Part shown: piece by piece, positions 1 to 7,788 of the stretch
Position numbering within the stretch: position 1 is the stretch's first letter
Layout of the letters: each line of letters begins with the position of its first letter
NCBI GenBank assembly: GCA_003448675.1
Contig: DLXZ01000068.1
Location: 1,442-16,771 of the forward strand
Length of the DNA: 15,330 nt
Source: Porticoccaceae bacterium
GTDB lineage: Bacteria > Pseudomonadota > Gammaproteobacteria > Pseudomonadales > Porticoccaceae
Direction: 5' to 3'
The notes under the pieces: generated by a model
What the model was told of the DNA's origin: nothing
What the model saw: only the letters and a program-made list of their open reading frames with translations
Database searches by the model: none
Program-made: the position numbers and the translations under genes

Positions 1-22
1 CAAAGCACCAAAGCACCAAAGC
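1..22. repeat. Short tandem repeat, 8-bp unit
   Basis: The unit CAAAGCAC occurs twice in tandem, followed by a partial third copy (CAAAGC). The array touches the window's left edge, so its full length is unknown. Confidence 0.7.
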
Positions 23-33
23 GATTTAGCATT

Positions 34-74
34 ACGGTTCGGATTCGCCGCGTTGGCAACGCGTCTAAAACCGT
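34..74. repeat. Nested inverted repeat (hairpin)
   Basis: The inner palindrome CGCGTTGGCAACGCG (49-63) pairs CGCGTT with AACGCG around a 3-nt loop. It is bracketed by ACGGTT (34-39) and AACCGT (69-74), which are also complementary, giving a two-part stem with an internal bulge. No U-tract follows on either strand, so it does not look like an intrinsic terminator. Confidence 0.55.
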
Positions 75-224
75 TCCTGCCTACACTTCCATGTAACATT
101 TCGCTTTAGGTAACCAGGCTGCAGGACGCTAAAAGACAACGCCTACCCTTGGCTTTGCGCGGTGACTCCTTCCAATTTCACTTTTTGCGGAAGATCGCCG
201 CCTTGCCTTTTCTCAGCAGTTTTG

Positions 225-268
225 AGTGTGGCAAAGCGTTATTATTTTGGCAATTCGCCTGCCACACT
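225..268. repeat. Inverted repeat, 9-bp arms
   Basis: AGTGTGGCA (225-233) is the exact reverse complement of TGCCACACT (260-268). Inside it, GCG (236-238) and CGC (256-258) can pair after a 2-by-1 internal loop. The imperfect stem with unpaired bases recalls folded recombination sites such as integron attC, but I cannot identify the matching core sites. Function unknown. Confidence 0.5.
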
Positions 269-690
269 TCTAATCAAGGGGTTTTGTGCGCCATCAGGGG
301 TCCGCCCTGTAGTATTTAACCTACAACGTCTAAGCAAGCACTTTAACAAGCAACACTAAACGACGAATTCTTTTGAAATGACAAAATATGTCAATAACCG
401 ACTTTTCTCATAAATGCTGACAATATATTAATCAATTGACCCATCACTTTCCGACGAACGGTATATGGAAGCACCCAAAAGGACGACCCAGATCAATTGT
501 CGTGAACCCTTTCACACCAAAGAAAATGACCTTATGGTAGGCCCAGTGGGCTATCCGAGCATTGGCTGAAGCGCAGATTAGGGTAGTCGCCAGGAAACTC
601 TTTCATATGCAACCCATTGCAGGCAGCCTGTTGAACAAGCCCACAGACAGACGTAATAGCTAAGTATCGATTTTCATTCGCATGCGGGAT

Positions 691-730
691 CAAAAAGATG
701 GCCGCGGCAAAAGGTGATGCTATTTGCCGC
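691..730 (-). terminator. Possible intrinsic terminator of the gsp operon
   Basis: GCGGCAAA (704-711) and TTTGCCGC (723-730) form a perfect 8-bp stem with an 11-nt loop that contains the gspD stop codon. Read on the minus strand, a run of five T (692-696) follows about seven bases after the stem. The position at the operon end fits termination, but the short, displaced T-run makes it weak. Confidence 0.35.
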
Positions 731-2894
731 CATGCAAGTCCAGATCAACACCCTCCAACTTGCTCTTATACTCCTGAGTGACAATTCTGGCCTCTTCTGG
801 GTTAGCGATTGCACTGGGAGTAATCATGACGACCAGTTCAGTTTTATTATTGGCTGTACGCTCGCTGCGAAACAGGGAACCCAAACCCGGAATATCCTTG
901 AGAAACGGCACACCACCGTCTGCAACCTCCGTATCTTCTCTTATCAGACCACCCAAAACGATCGTTTCACCACTCTGAACCGCAACAGAGGTGGTGATCT
1001 CTCTTTGTAAAATAGTCGGCGAATCGATTCCCGAAGTGGTTGTCTCGTCGACATCATCAACCCTTTGGGTCACTTCCATAATCACCATGCCACCGGAGTT
1101 TACTCGTGGCGTGACCTCCAGGGTGACCCCGGTATCACGGTACTGGATGCGGCTGGTCACGTTGTTACCGATTCGCCCTTCGTCATCAATGGTTGAGCTA
1201 GAAGTATTAGTGCTTTCTTCTGTTCTTATTGGCACCTGATCACCAACGCGGATCACCGCGGTTTTGTTATCGAGCACCATCAAGCTGGGCGATGAAAGGA
1301 CATCGACACGGGAATCGCCGGCAATTGCGTTGAGCACAGCCTTGGTACGTGCGGCATCGAATATGCGATAGGTAAAATTAACGGGATCATCCAACACCCC
1401 AGCCAGGCTTGATATGTCCCCGGTAGAGGGTATGTTAAGTCCACCTTGACCGTCATATTTACCCGGACCGCCACTGAAGAACCACTGCAAACCGTATTCC
1501 AGTTCGTCCGAAAGTGTCACTTCAATAATCGAGGCTTCCACCAACACCTGCATTGGCGGCACATCGAGTTTTAATACGGCTTTTTCGATTTCCTCGTAAT
1601 CCGTGGCCGTAGCCAATATCAGTAATGCGTTATTCTCAACATCCGGGATGATTGCCGCGTCTCCAATATCAGTACTGGACACACTCTTATCGCGTTTCTC
1701 CGCGGTTGCTGGCTTCGGTTCCGCTCCATCGCCAGCAGCGTTAGTGTGGGCCCCCTGCTTTTGGGCATTGACCATCTGTGTACGACGCTTTCCCTCGAAG
1801 AGCTGTGTTAGCAGGTCGGCGAGCTGCTCGGCGTCCCCGTTCTGCACATAGTAAACATACATATTCGTGCCATGGGGATTTTCACTCTGGTCGAGCCGAC
1901 GAATCCATGTTTCAGCCTCTTCCAGGTATTTTTCCTGGGGGCTAATCACCATCAGGGCATTCAGGCGTTCAATTTCGGTAAAACGCACCAACCCTGCCAA
2001 TGGGCCCTCATTGCTATCACCGAAAATGGTTTCAAGCTCGATCAACAAGGTCGCTGCTTCGACATTTTGAACTCTGAATAACCCAACCGACATACCCTTT
2101 AGTTGATTGACGTCGAATACCGATATGGTATCGCGCAGACTGAATAACTCCCCCTGCGTACCAGCTAGGGTCAAGATATTGCGAAACTCATCGACCATTA
2201 TGGTGGCCTTACCGGACTTCACGGGCTCGAGTATTTTGGCCATCGCTTTTGCGCCGATGTACCGGAGCGGTACAATTTGAATCTGGTAGCCGCGGTCTGC
2301 ACTAAGTTTCAGGCTGGGGCTGAGGCCAGACACCCCTGAATCCTGAATTGACATTATTTCGTAATAGTTGTCATTGCGTATCAGTGCCGCGCCATTCATT
2401 CGCAACAAATTATCCAGCACGGAAACTAAGGCACTTCTGGGGATCGACTGCGTCGTGCGCATGGAAACGACACCACTAACACCGTCACTGATTGCGTAAT
2501 TTTCGCCGAGAATATCGCCCAATATAGTCTTTACCACTTCGGCGATAGGTGAACTCTGGAAGTTTAGCGTGACATCCCCTTCCTTGGACGCCACACCCTC
2601 TGCACGTCTGCCGGAACTCACAAATCCCCCGGAGCCCCGGTAAATCTCTTTTAGTGGAATCTCGCTTTGGCCGTCTGCGTTAGCGCTTGCGCTGATCATT
2701 CCAGAGCGCTCATGGGGAGTACTTTGTGCAGCGCGAGATGACTCACCGATGCCGATCGGATCATCCTTAACGGTGCTTAAGCCTTTATGAGGGGCAGAAC
2801 CAGAACAGGCACCCACGACAAGCACCACGGGGGCTATCCACAATCGCAGCGAAACTTTATTAACAACCATCATACTTAACTTATCGATAACCAT
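720..2894 (-). CDS. gspD: Type II secretion secretin GspD, predicted lipoprotein
   Basis: Outer-membrane secretin forming the gated channel through which folded exoproteins leave the periplasm. The frame opens further upstream at a TTG (2972), but the ATG at 2894 has GGAG eight bases before it and gives 724 residues, so I chose it. Residues 16-30 form a hydrophobic signal ending VVGAC, a plausible lipobox with Cys30 and Ser at +2. An N0 domain lies near 108-180 and N1-N3 near 205-445; N3 carries a charged, Ala-rich insert around 370-412. The secretin core follows, with the SSPSLMVLDN and VGDQVPI signatures and the C-terminal VPFLKDIPGLGSLF block. It is the last gene of the operon, as xpsD is in Xanthomonas, and XpsD is also lipidated. 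No pilotin gene is visible. It may also be transcribed from its own promoter. Confidence 0.95.
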   Translation of the reverse strand: MVIDKLSMMVVNKVSLRLWIAPVVLVVGACSGSAPHKGLSTVKDDPIGIGESSRAAQSTPHERSGMISASANADGQSEIPLKEIYRGSGGFVSSGRRAEGVASKEGDVTLNFQSSPIAEVVKTILGDILGENYAISDGVSGVVSMRTTQSIPRSALVSVLDNLLRMNGAALIRNDNYYEIMSIQDSGVSGLSPSLKLSADRGYQIQIVPLRYIGAKAMAKILEPVKSGKATIMVDEFRNILTLAGTQGELFSLRDTISVFDVNQLKGMSVGLFRVQNVEAATLLIELETIFGDSNEGPLAGLVRFTEIERLNALMVISPQEKYLEEAETWIRRLDQSENPHGTNMYVYYVQNGDAEQLADLLTQLFEGKRRTQMVNAQKQGAHTNAAGDGAEPKPATAEKRDKSVSSTDIGDAAIIPDVENNALLILATATDYEEIEKAVLKLDVPPMQVLVEASIIEVTLSDELEYGLQWFFSGGPGKYDGQGGLNIPSTGDISSLAGVLDDPVNFTYRIFDAARTKAVLNAIAGDSRVDVLSSPSLMVLDNKTAVIRVGDQVPIRTEESTNTSSSTIDDEGRIGNNVTSRIQYRDTGVTLEVTPRVNSGGMVIMEVTQRVDDVDETTTSGIDSPTILQREITTSVAVQSGETIVLGGLIREDTEVADGGVPFLKDIPGLGSLFRSERTANNKTELVVMITPSAIANPEEARIVTQEYKSKLEGVDLDLHGGK

Positions 2895-2986
2895 CCTTCG
2901 TACTCCAATATGATGCGCCTTTAATCCCGGCTTAAATCGCACTGCCTGTCCCTGACGCCTTGTCAAGCCCAATGACGGGTTAATTA

Positions 2987-3015
2987 ATTATATCAACCAA
3001 CCAGGGTTGCGTTAC
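2987..3015 (-). promoter_or_regulatory. Candidate sigma-70 promoter for gspD
   Basis: The 275-bp gap upstream of gspD contains a perfect TATAAT (2992-2987 on the minus strand). Seventeen bases upstream is GTAACG (3015-3010), a weak -35 matching three of six consensus bases. The gap is far larger than other junctions in the operon, which supports separate transcription of the secretin. A TTGACA at 2966-2961 has no good -10 at the usual distance. The call rests on sequence resemblance only. Confidence 0.35.
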
Positions 3016-3169
3016 TTTCATGAGAACGCCGAGCCACATTTCTCTAGCGTTGTCACTTTTTCTATAGGTCTTCGTCCATGGAACCACTTTTTTTGCCTCA
3101 AATAATCAGATCACGAAAAAATTCGTCTTTATTTCTACGCGGCCACCTCACAAACCCCTGGGTTAACAA

Positions 3170-3823
3170 CTACCTACTATTCGCGGCACCCTCAACATCA
3201 TTCTCCGTCGCACTATTTAGCGCTTGCTTAGCAGTTCTTCGGCTCACTGCTTTACTATTTAGTTTGTTCCCACGCGACGCCGACTTTGCTTTTTTTGAAG
3301 CCTCGGAAATCTCTTTTAAGCGGAAAACTTTTCTCTCATCCTCCCCCTCCCCTTGCTCATCGGTATCACTCGCCGCGAGAGTTACAGACTCTCCACTGAT
3401 TGCCTCCACCTGCCACTCTTCCAGAAACATTCCTTCTTCGAGGCGCAAACTCAGACTACCATCCACTTCATTAAAATAAGCGTATACCTCCGCCCCACTG
3501 GTAATTACCGCACTCAACTCCCATCGGGACTCAATGGATCCAGTCTCCGGCTGGATGACACCGGAATCATCTTTCACCGGGATCGGTCGTCTATTCCATA
3601 CAAACAGCGGGCGATCAGCAATCTCGTCGAAAGCCTCGAGATCACCCAATGATCTAACATTTGTCGACTGTGCGCCCTCTAACTGCAGAGGTTGTCGACC
3701 AGGTGACGCCCACTCGCCAAAGTCGAAAGCAAGAATCACTACTTCGAGCACAAACACCAATGCCAAAGCTGCTATACCATATACCAGGGAAACGGACAGT
3801 ACGTGATCTTTACGGGCATTCAT
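3170..3823 (-). CDS. Type II secretion GspN/GspC-like inner-membrane coupling protein
   Basis: Probable bitopic inner-membrane protein that connects the GspL/M platform to the GspD secretin. ATG 3823 has GGAG eleven bases upstream; an in-frame GTG at 3844 would give a 4-bp GTGA overlap with gspM and seven more residues. Counting from 3823 (217 aa), a membrane helix spans about 8-33. The segment RPLFVWNRRPIP (71-82) is the conserved 'RPLF..RRP' element of GspC homology regions and XpsN-type proteins, and a small beta domain follows at about 101-172. There is no PDZ domain; an acidic stretch (DEQGEGEDE) is followed by a Lys/Arg/Ser-rich tail. Its place between gspM and gspD is that of xpsN in Xanthomonas. 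The GspN name follows that order, while the fold evidence equally fits a short GspC. Confidence 0.75.
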   Translation of the reverse strand: MNARKDHVLSVSLVYGIAALALVFVLEVVILAFDFGEWASPGRQPLQLEGAQSTNVRSLGDLEAFDEIADRPLFVWNRRPIPVKDDSGVIQPETGSIESRWELSAVITSGAEVYAYFNEVDGSLSLRLEEGMFLEEWQVEAISGESVTLAASDTDEQGEGEDERKVFRLKEISEASKKAKSASRGNKLNSKAVSRRTAKQALNSATENDVEGAANSR

Positions 3824-3840
3824 TTTCAGTGACACTCCGA

Positions 3841-4431
3841 TCACCCAGTCACAATGTAACCGTAGACGTTAATTTTAACCGTCAAACTGCCACTTGAAGC
3901 CCTCCGTGATAAGCGCCGTCTCGACACGCTTCGCTTGCGAGCCGCAGAACTAGTAACGGTCATTTTTTCCACGAACAGCAGGGGACGGCTACTTTCCAGA
4001 CTGTGCAAAAGATCCACCAAATGTTCAGTCTCTCCTTTAAATTGCACGCGAAGGCCTATGGCTTCCGCTGCGTTTAGCGGTTCGGCCTTATATTCTTGGG
4101 TGCTTACCAGCACGCCACCACTTTTTTTTACAAATTCGTTGACAAGATCGCGCAGATTGGCGGACGCAATGGCGGCCCTGTTCCCGTTAAGAAAAAAATC
4201 CCCTTGCGAATAAAGGCCCTCGAGTTCCGCCAATTTTTCATCGATATTGGACTCGTTTTCTAACATGGTCTGCATCACATGCAAGCGTTTTTCTAACGAC
4301 GCTATTTCTTCTCTATTGCTACCATAGGCCAAAATCAAAGGAACGATTCCATAAAATATCAAAGCCAGTACAAGCACCAGCAAAAGGCCCACCGCTGCAA
4401 AACGGCTAACGCGCGGAGACATTTGATTCAC
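3841..4431 (-). CDS. gspM: Type II secretion protein GspM (subtype b-like)
   Basis: Inner-membrane platform component that partners GspL. The GTG start overlaps the gspL stop (GTGA) and follows a GGGGGAG stretch; ATG 4422 is an alternative. The 196 residues comprise one membrane helix (about 11-35), a coiled-coil-like segment (about 38-72), and a periplasmic domain with the alternating pattern of the ferredoxin-like GspM fold. Residues 165-177 form an unusual Arg-rich loop (RKRSVSRRRLSRR) between predicted strands. The assignment rests mainly on this architecture and its position between gspL and gspN. It resembles the shorter, xps-like GspM type more than the Vibrio/Klebsiella type. Confidence 0.8.
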   Translation of the reverse strand: MNQMSPRVSRFAAVGLLLVLVLALIFYGIVPLILAYGSNREEIASLEKRLHVMQTMLENESNIDEKLAELEGLYSQGDFFLNGNRAAIASANLRDLVNEFVKKSGGVLVSTQEYKAEPLNAAEAIGLRVQFKGETEHLVDLLHSLESSRPLLFVEKMTVTSSAARKRSVSRRRLSRRASSGSLTVKINVYGYIVTG

Positions 4432-5555
4432 GCGCTCCCCCCATCTAGTTGAACCTGTATTTCAAATCTTTCTTTCTGGGAGCGGGGATTACGCACGACC
4501 GGAGAAATAAACTTGGCTTCGCTGAACAAGGCGTCTTTTTCCAGGATTTCGATTAATTTGGAGGCATTATCCGACTCCCCTTTCAAGGAGGCCACTTTAC
4601 TATTGACGGTCAAGTTTGATATCCAGGTATCTTCAGGAACGAGTACTGTCAATGTCCGTAACACCTCTATTTTTGCTGCATCTTCATTTTTTTTCCTCGT
4701 TAGCAGCTCATGGCCCTCCATTCTAGAAACCAATAATCTTTGCTTTTTTCCGACTCGTTCAGCTTCGCCCACAATAGCGGATATACTACCTTCCAAGTTC
4801 TCTTTAATTGCAGCAAACCTGGGTAATGGGTAGATGACCACCAGCACTAACATGGCCAAAAAAATACCTAGCAATCGCTTATTTTTACGACTCAGCCTGG
4901 ATTCAGATTCTGGCCTCATATCAACAGGCAATATATTCAAATCTGCTGTTTGACCTTCCAACATAATATTTTCGGCATTTTTATGAACATAAACGGCGTC
5001 TGCCGCCAGACCCAACCGACTAATACTGGAGACTATTTCCTCCAGATAGTCTCTCCGAACAAGCACCAACTCAATTTTTAGCCTGTCGCGCTCGGGAAAC
5101 CTCTCTACTATACGATAAGCATATCCGACCTGATCGGCGGCAAAAGGCGTTAACCGGTCCATTTCATAAACCAGCACGTCTGACAAGTTATTCTCAGTGG
5201 CCAGTGGCAGATACACTTCACAAACAAGCACGGAGTGCTCGGAAAGCTCGACCTGAACGCTGGCATCCCGATCAAACTGTTCAGAGAAAAATTCGCGCAG
5301 TTTTTCAAAATCACCAGATTTATCCGAACCATCAAGTTTGAACCGAGAAAATGGATCTTCAGCATTTCTTTTCCCAAGAAGAATATCCGCCGCGTCATCC
5401 TGGATACGAATCAATACGTTGAGTTTCTCGCCACTCCAGCGCGCCTCTACCGATTTTGGCACCGTCGCCCGCAACTCGCTCAGCCACCAACTCAAGCCAC
5501 GACTTGCATGCTCGGCTATCTTCAAGTTATTGATTTTGTTTACTACGCGATTCAT
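4428..5555 (-). CDS. gspL: Type II secretion protein GspL
   Basis: Inner-membrane protein that recruits the GspE ATPase and anchors GspM. The 375 residues hold a cytoplasmic actin-like/PilM-like region (about 40-215, including VYEMDRLTPFAADQV), a single membrane helix (about 228-246), and a PilN-like periplasmic region with a coiled coil and a terminal ferredoxin-like domain (WISNLTVNSKVASLKGES). The ATG at 5555 lies 25 bases after gspK with only a weak ribosome binding site. The 3' end overlaps gspM by four bases. The sequence here is visibly more AT-rich than gspE-G. Confidence 0.88.
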   Translation of the reverse strand: MNRVVNKINNLKIAEHASRGLSWWLSELRATVPKSVEARWSGEKLNVLIRIQDDAADILLGKRNAEDPFSRFKLDGSDKSGDFEKLREFFSEQFDRDASVQVELSEHSVLVCEVYLPLATENNLSDVLVYEMDRLTPFAADQVGYAYRIVERFPERDRLKIELVLVRRDYLEEIVSSISRLGLAADAVYVHKNAENIMLEGQTADLNILPVDMRPESESRLSRKNKRLLGIFLAMLVLVVIYPLPRFAAIKENLEGSISAIVGEAERVGKKQRLLVSRMEGHELLTRKKNEDAAKIEVLRTLTVLVPEDTWISNLTVNSKVASLKGESDNASKLIEILEKDALFSEAKFISPVVRNPRSQKERFEIQVQLDGGSA

Positions 5556-5580
5556 AAGGATTTGACAGGGGTAATGAGCC

Positions 5581-6510
5581 TCACAGTTCGCCAGAGGCTT
5601 GTGGACTTCCGGTGGCGGCGTCGAGTTTATAGGGAATCCAGTCGAGAGTCTCTACAGCGGCATTGCTTCCCCCACGCTTCACGCGCACCGTTGTCGTTAT
5701 AGAGGCATGGTAGCCGGTTGATGTCCACCCAGTGGCAATAATGGTAAAGACTGTACCTCTCGCTCTCGCCGTGAACTTTCTATCTACTGCTGGGGGTGCT
5801 GGTAGGGGTAGACCCAAAATACGGTTTTCTCGTCGGCCCTTTATATAAGCCTCTAGATTGTAAACACTATCATCTGAGGCGCTGATTAATACCGGCAAGG
5901 GAGCTACTTCCGGATTAATACCCCTGTCGATGTTATGAATGGTAACGTAGGGCAAGATATTTTCGTATAACCACGCAGGCATGCCATAGACCCGTTGGAG
6001 TTCTTCGATTCGGGTGAAATCGCTGTCTTTTGCTTCCCAGGGTAGACCTGCGGCAAGATACTGGTCATCCTCGGCACCATTGAGGCTAACCAAATCATCC
6101 GGATCACGGTAATCCACCACCGCGTCAGCCAAAGCGTCTGCCAACCTTTCTTCCATGTCAAAAGCTTCGAACAACCGGCTCAGCAACTCGGGGGACGCTG
6201 TGTTTATACCGACTTTGCCGCTTTCATCGAACACCGCAATGTTCACGGAGCCATTTGGCAGTTGCACCGCTAGCTGCTCCCCGTCCCCAAGTAACCTATG
6301 CTCAGGCCTTTCACCAAGCAAGTTCATTAACGCGAGTTGCACGCCACCGTGGGCGAGATACCTTGCCTGCGTCGCCCCCACGAGCGCTCCAACCCCACGC
6401 ACGGACTGCCTGGTGTTATAAGACAGTCCAAGCGCAATAATGGTTAACAATGCAATAAGCCACAACACCATAACCAGAACGAAACCCCTACCTTTATAAG
6501 GGCTGCTCAT
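5581..6510 (-). CDS. gspK: Type II secretion minor pseudopilin GspK
   Basis: Large minor pseudopilin thought to cap the pseudopilus tip with GspI and GspJ. The ATG at 6510 has GGAAAG just upstream and overlaps the end of gspJ by 17 bases; a longer frame to 6552 is less likely. The 309-residue product has a short basic leader ending GRG, cleavage before FVLVMVLWL, and a hydrophobic N-terminal helix. Mature position 5 is Met, not Glu, as is typical of GspK. The inserted helical domain includes DESGKVGINTASPELL and a DYRDPDD segment, both characteristic of the family. The length is normal. Confidence 0.92.
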   Translation of the reverse strand: MSSPYKGRGFVLVMVLWLIALLTIIALGLSYNTRQSVRGVGALVGATQARYLAHGGVQLALMNLLGERPEHRLLGDGEQLAVQLPNGSVNIAVFDESGKVGINTASPELLSRLFEAFDMEERLADALADAVVDYRDPDDLVSLNGAEDDQYLAAGLPWEAKDSDFTRIEELQRVYGMPAWLYENILPYVTIHNIDRGINPEVAPLPVLISASDDSVYNLEAYIKGRRENRILGLPLPAPPAVDRKFTARARGTVFTIIATGWTSTGYHASITTTVRVKRGGSNAAVETLDWIPYKLDAATGSPQASGEL

Positions 6511-7282
6511 GTCCACTTTCCAATGCCTGCAAATGTAGCTTTTGATCAGCAAAACGCGGCTGAATCACTATTTCAGGCAGCGCTAAGCCAGACCGGTTGT
6601 CCGTCGAACCGGGTTCTTTTGCTCCGCTATACAACACCACCTTTATTTGAATCACGAGCGGCGTCAGGGAGCCGACCTCCCATTCCTTAACCCACTTCTG
6701 TATTCCCTCCTCATCGCGATAAAAATACGCCAACTCAAATTTCTCTATACCTTCTGCCACAGCTATCTGCTTTCGTTCGACCTCTTCAAGGTATATGGCC
6801 CCGTTCTTGTCAAACTTTAACGCTTCTGTATTAGATTCAGCGAGAATCCGGCTGTCGGAAGAAAAACTTGCTAAAGCTCCAGTGGTATAAGGAAAGTAGC
6901 TCGCCACAAGATTATTTTGGCGGGTTTCCTCGTCTTCCTCCATGCCTATACTCCACCAAAACAATTCTCCATCATTGTGAAAAGCCGGCCAGGGCGCAAC
7001 GAAGTTGACGGTTTCTTCGTTACCAAAAAAACTGGTCACCGACCCATGATCCTCCGTCGTCACCCGCATAAAACGGGCATTGCTCAGGTGGCGACGGAGG
7101 TACTGGGCAAGAAAATAGCGGTGCTCAACCCCGTCCTGCTGATTGTTGACCGTGGTCCAGGTTTTCGAAGACAGGCGCAGGGCGCCAGCCATCAGCGCAG
7201 CCATCACCGCGACGATCAGCAGGGCAATCTGCAACTCCACCAGCGTAAAGCCACGCGCCGGGTTGCTCGGTCGCGTTTTCAT
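6494..7282 (-). CDS. gspJ: Type II secretion minor pseudopilin GspJ
   Basis: Minor pseudopilin of the tip complex. The ATG overlaps the gspI stop (ATGA), indicating translational coupling. The 262-residue precursor begins MKTRPSNPARG, then the prepilin peptidase site and FTLVELQIALLIVAVM, with Glu at mature position 5. The rest is a beta-rich globular domain containing YFYRDEEG and EWEVGSLTPLVIQIKV, which match the GspJ C-terminal pattern. The length is a little above the common 200-240 residues. Its 3' end overlaps gspK. Confidence 0.92.
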   Translation of the reverse strand: MKTRPSNPARGFTLVELQIALLIVAVMAALMAGALRLSSKTWTTVNNQQDGVEHRYFLAQYLRRHLSNARFMRVTTEDHGSVTSFFGNEETVNFVAPWPAFHNDGELFWWSIGMEEDEETRQNNLVASYFPYTTGALASFSSDSRILAESNTEALKFDKNGAIYLEEVERKQIAVAEGIEKFELAYFYRDEEGIQKWVKEWEVGSLTPLVIQIKVVLYSGAKEPGSTDNRSGLALPEIVIQPRFADQKLHLQALESGHEQPL

Positions 7283-7764
7283 TCTTTCAGGCCAATCCGC
7301 ACGGTGGACAGCTCCAGGTGATAGGAGCGAGGCTCACCCCACTCCACCTCGACATGATAGTGATAGGGAATAAACCGTCGCTCGGTGTCGACGAAGGCAT
7401 CCTGGACAAACAGGGGGTTTTCGTTGTCAGGCACGTATTCCCGTACGGTAGTCCGCCAACGGTAACCTTCATCGCTTTCGCCTGAATCCAGGCCCACCGG
7501 GTTGCGCTCGGCAGTGGCGGCGGCAAGCCGGGATTCGGCCACTTCAAGGGCTGCGTAATAACCGGTGCTAGTGCGAGTCACCACCACGGAACCACTGAAG
7601 ATGCGCATCAATACGCTGACGCAGATGGTCAGGATGGACAGCGCCACAATCACTTCCAGCAGGGAAAAACCGCCTGTCGCCGGCACCGGAGATACACGAA
7701 CCCTCCCCTTTTGTCGCAAGCGCACACGCTCCGCTGTGGTATTACTGAATATCATCCTTGCCAC
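7279..7764 (-). CDS. gspI: Type II secretion minor pseudopilin GspI
   Basis: Minor pseudopilin that nucleates the tip with GspJ and GspK. The prepilin motif GG|FSLLEVIVALSILTI is clear, with Glu at mature position 5. The frame from GTG 7764 encodes 161 residues with an unusually long 32-residue leader; the first ATG (7755) gives 158. A GTG at 7686 would give about 135 residues with a six-residue leader, and a strong AAAAGGGGAGG lies 14 bases before it, so the true start is uncertain. The globular part (YRWRTTVRE, YHVEVEWG) fits GspI. The stop overlaps the gspJ start. Confidence 0.9.
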   Translation of the reverse strand: MARMIFSNTTAERVRLRQKGRVRVSPVPATGGFSLLEVIVALSILTICVSVLMRIFSGSVVVTRTSTGYYAALEVAESRLAAATAERNPVGLDSGESDEGYRWRTTVREYVPDNENPLFVQDAFVDTERRFIPYHYHVEVEWGEPRSYHLELSTVRIGLKE

Positions 7765-7788
7765 TTTTCAAGCACGTTGCAATTCGGC

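Larger units (their letters stand above)
1..719. other. Intergenic block without a convincing gene
   Basis: About 720 bp to the left of gspD hold no recognisable gene. A 65-codon plus-strand frame at 162-359 is open, but it runs through an inverted repeat, lacks a clear ribosome binding site and resembles no family I know. A 53-codon minus-strand frame (693-532, TTG start) is also open but unsupported. The stretch contains a short direct repeat at its left end, hairpins near 34-74 and 225-268, and a possible terminator for the gsp operon near 691-730. Positions 360-470 are AT-rich. The hairpin density suggests a non-coding repeated element or cassette remnant, but this is inference. Confidence 0.5.

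Noticed and set aside
1..22. CRISPR array edge
   Set aside because: The 8-bp units are directly abutting with no spacers, so they do not resemble a CRISPR repeat-spacer pattern.
225..345. Integron attC site
   Set aside because: The stem has bulges reminiscent of attC, but no paired RYYYAAC and GTTRRRY core sites could be located at fitting positions, and no integrase gene is in view.
162..359. 65-codon plus-strand open frame as a gene
   Set aside because: No convincing ribosome binding site or recognised family; it spans the inverted repeat at 225-268, so it is more likely a chance frame in a non-coding element.
2895..2972. Upstream extension of gspD to a TTG start
   Set aside because: It would add 26 residues ahead of the signal peptide; ATG 2894 has GGAG at proper spacing and leaves a normal lipoprotein signal.
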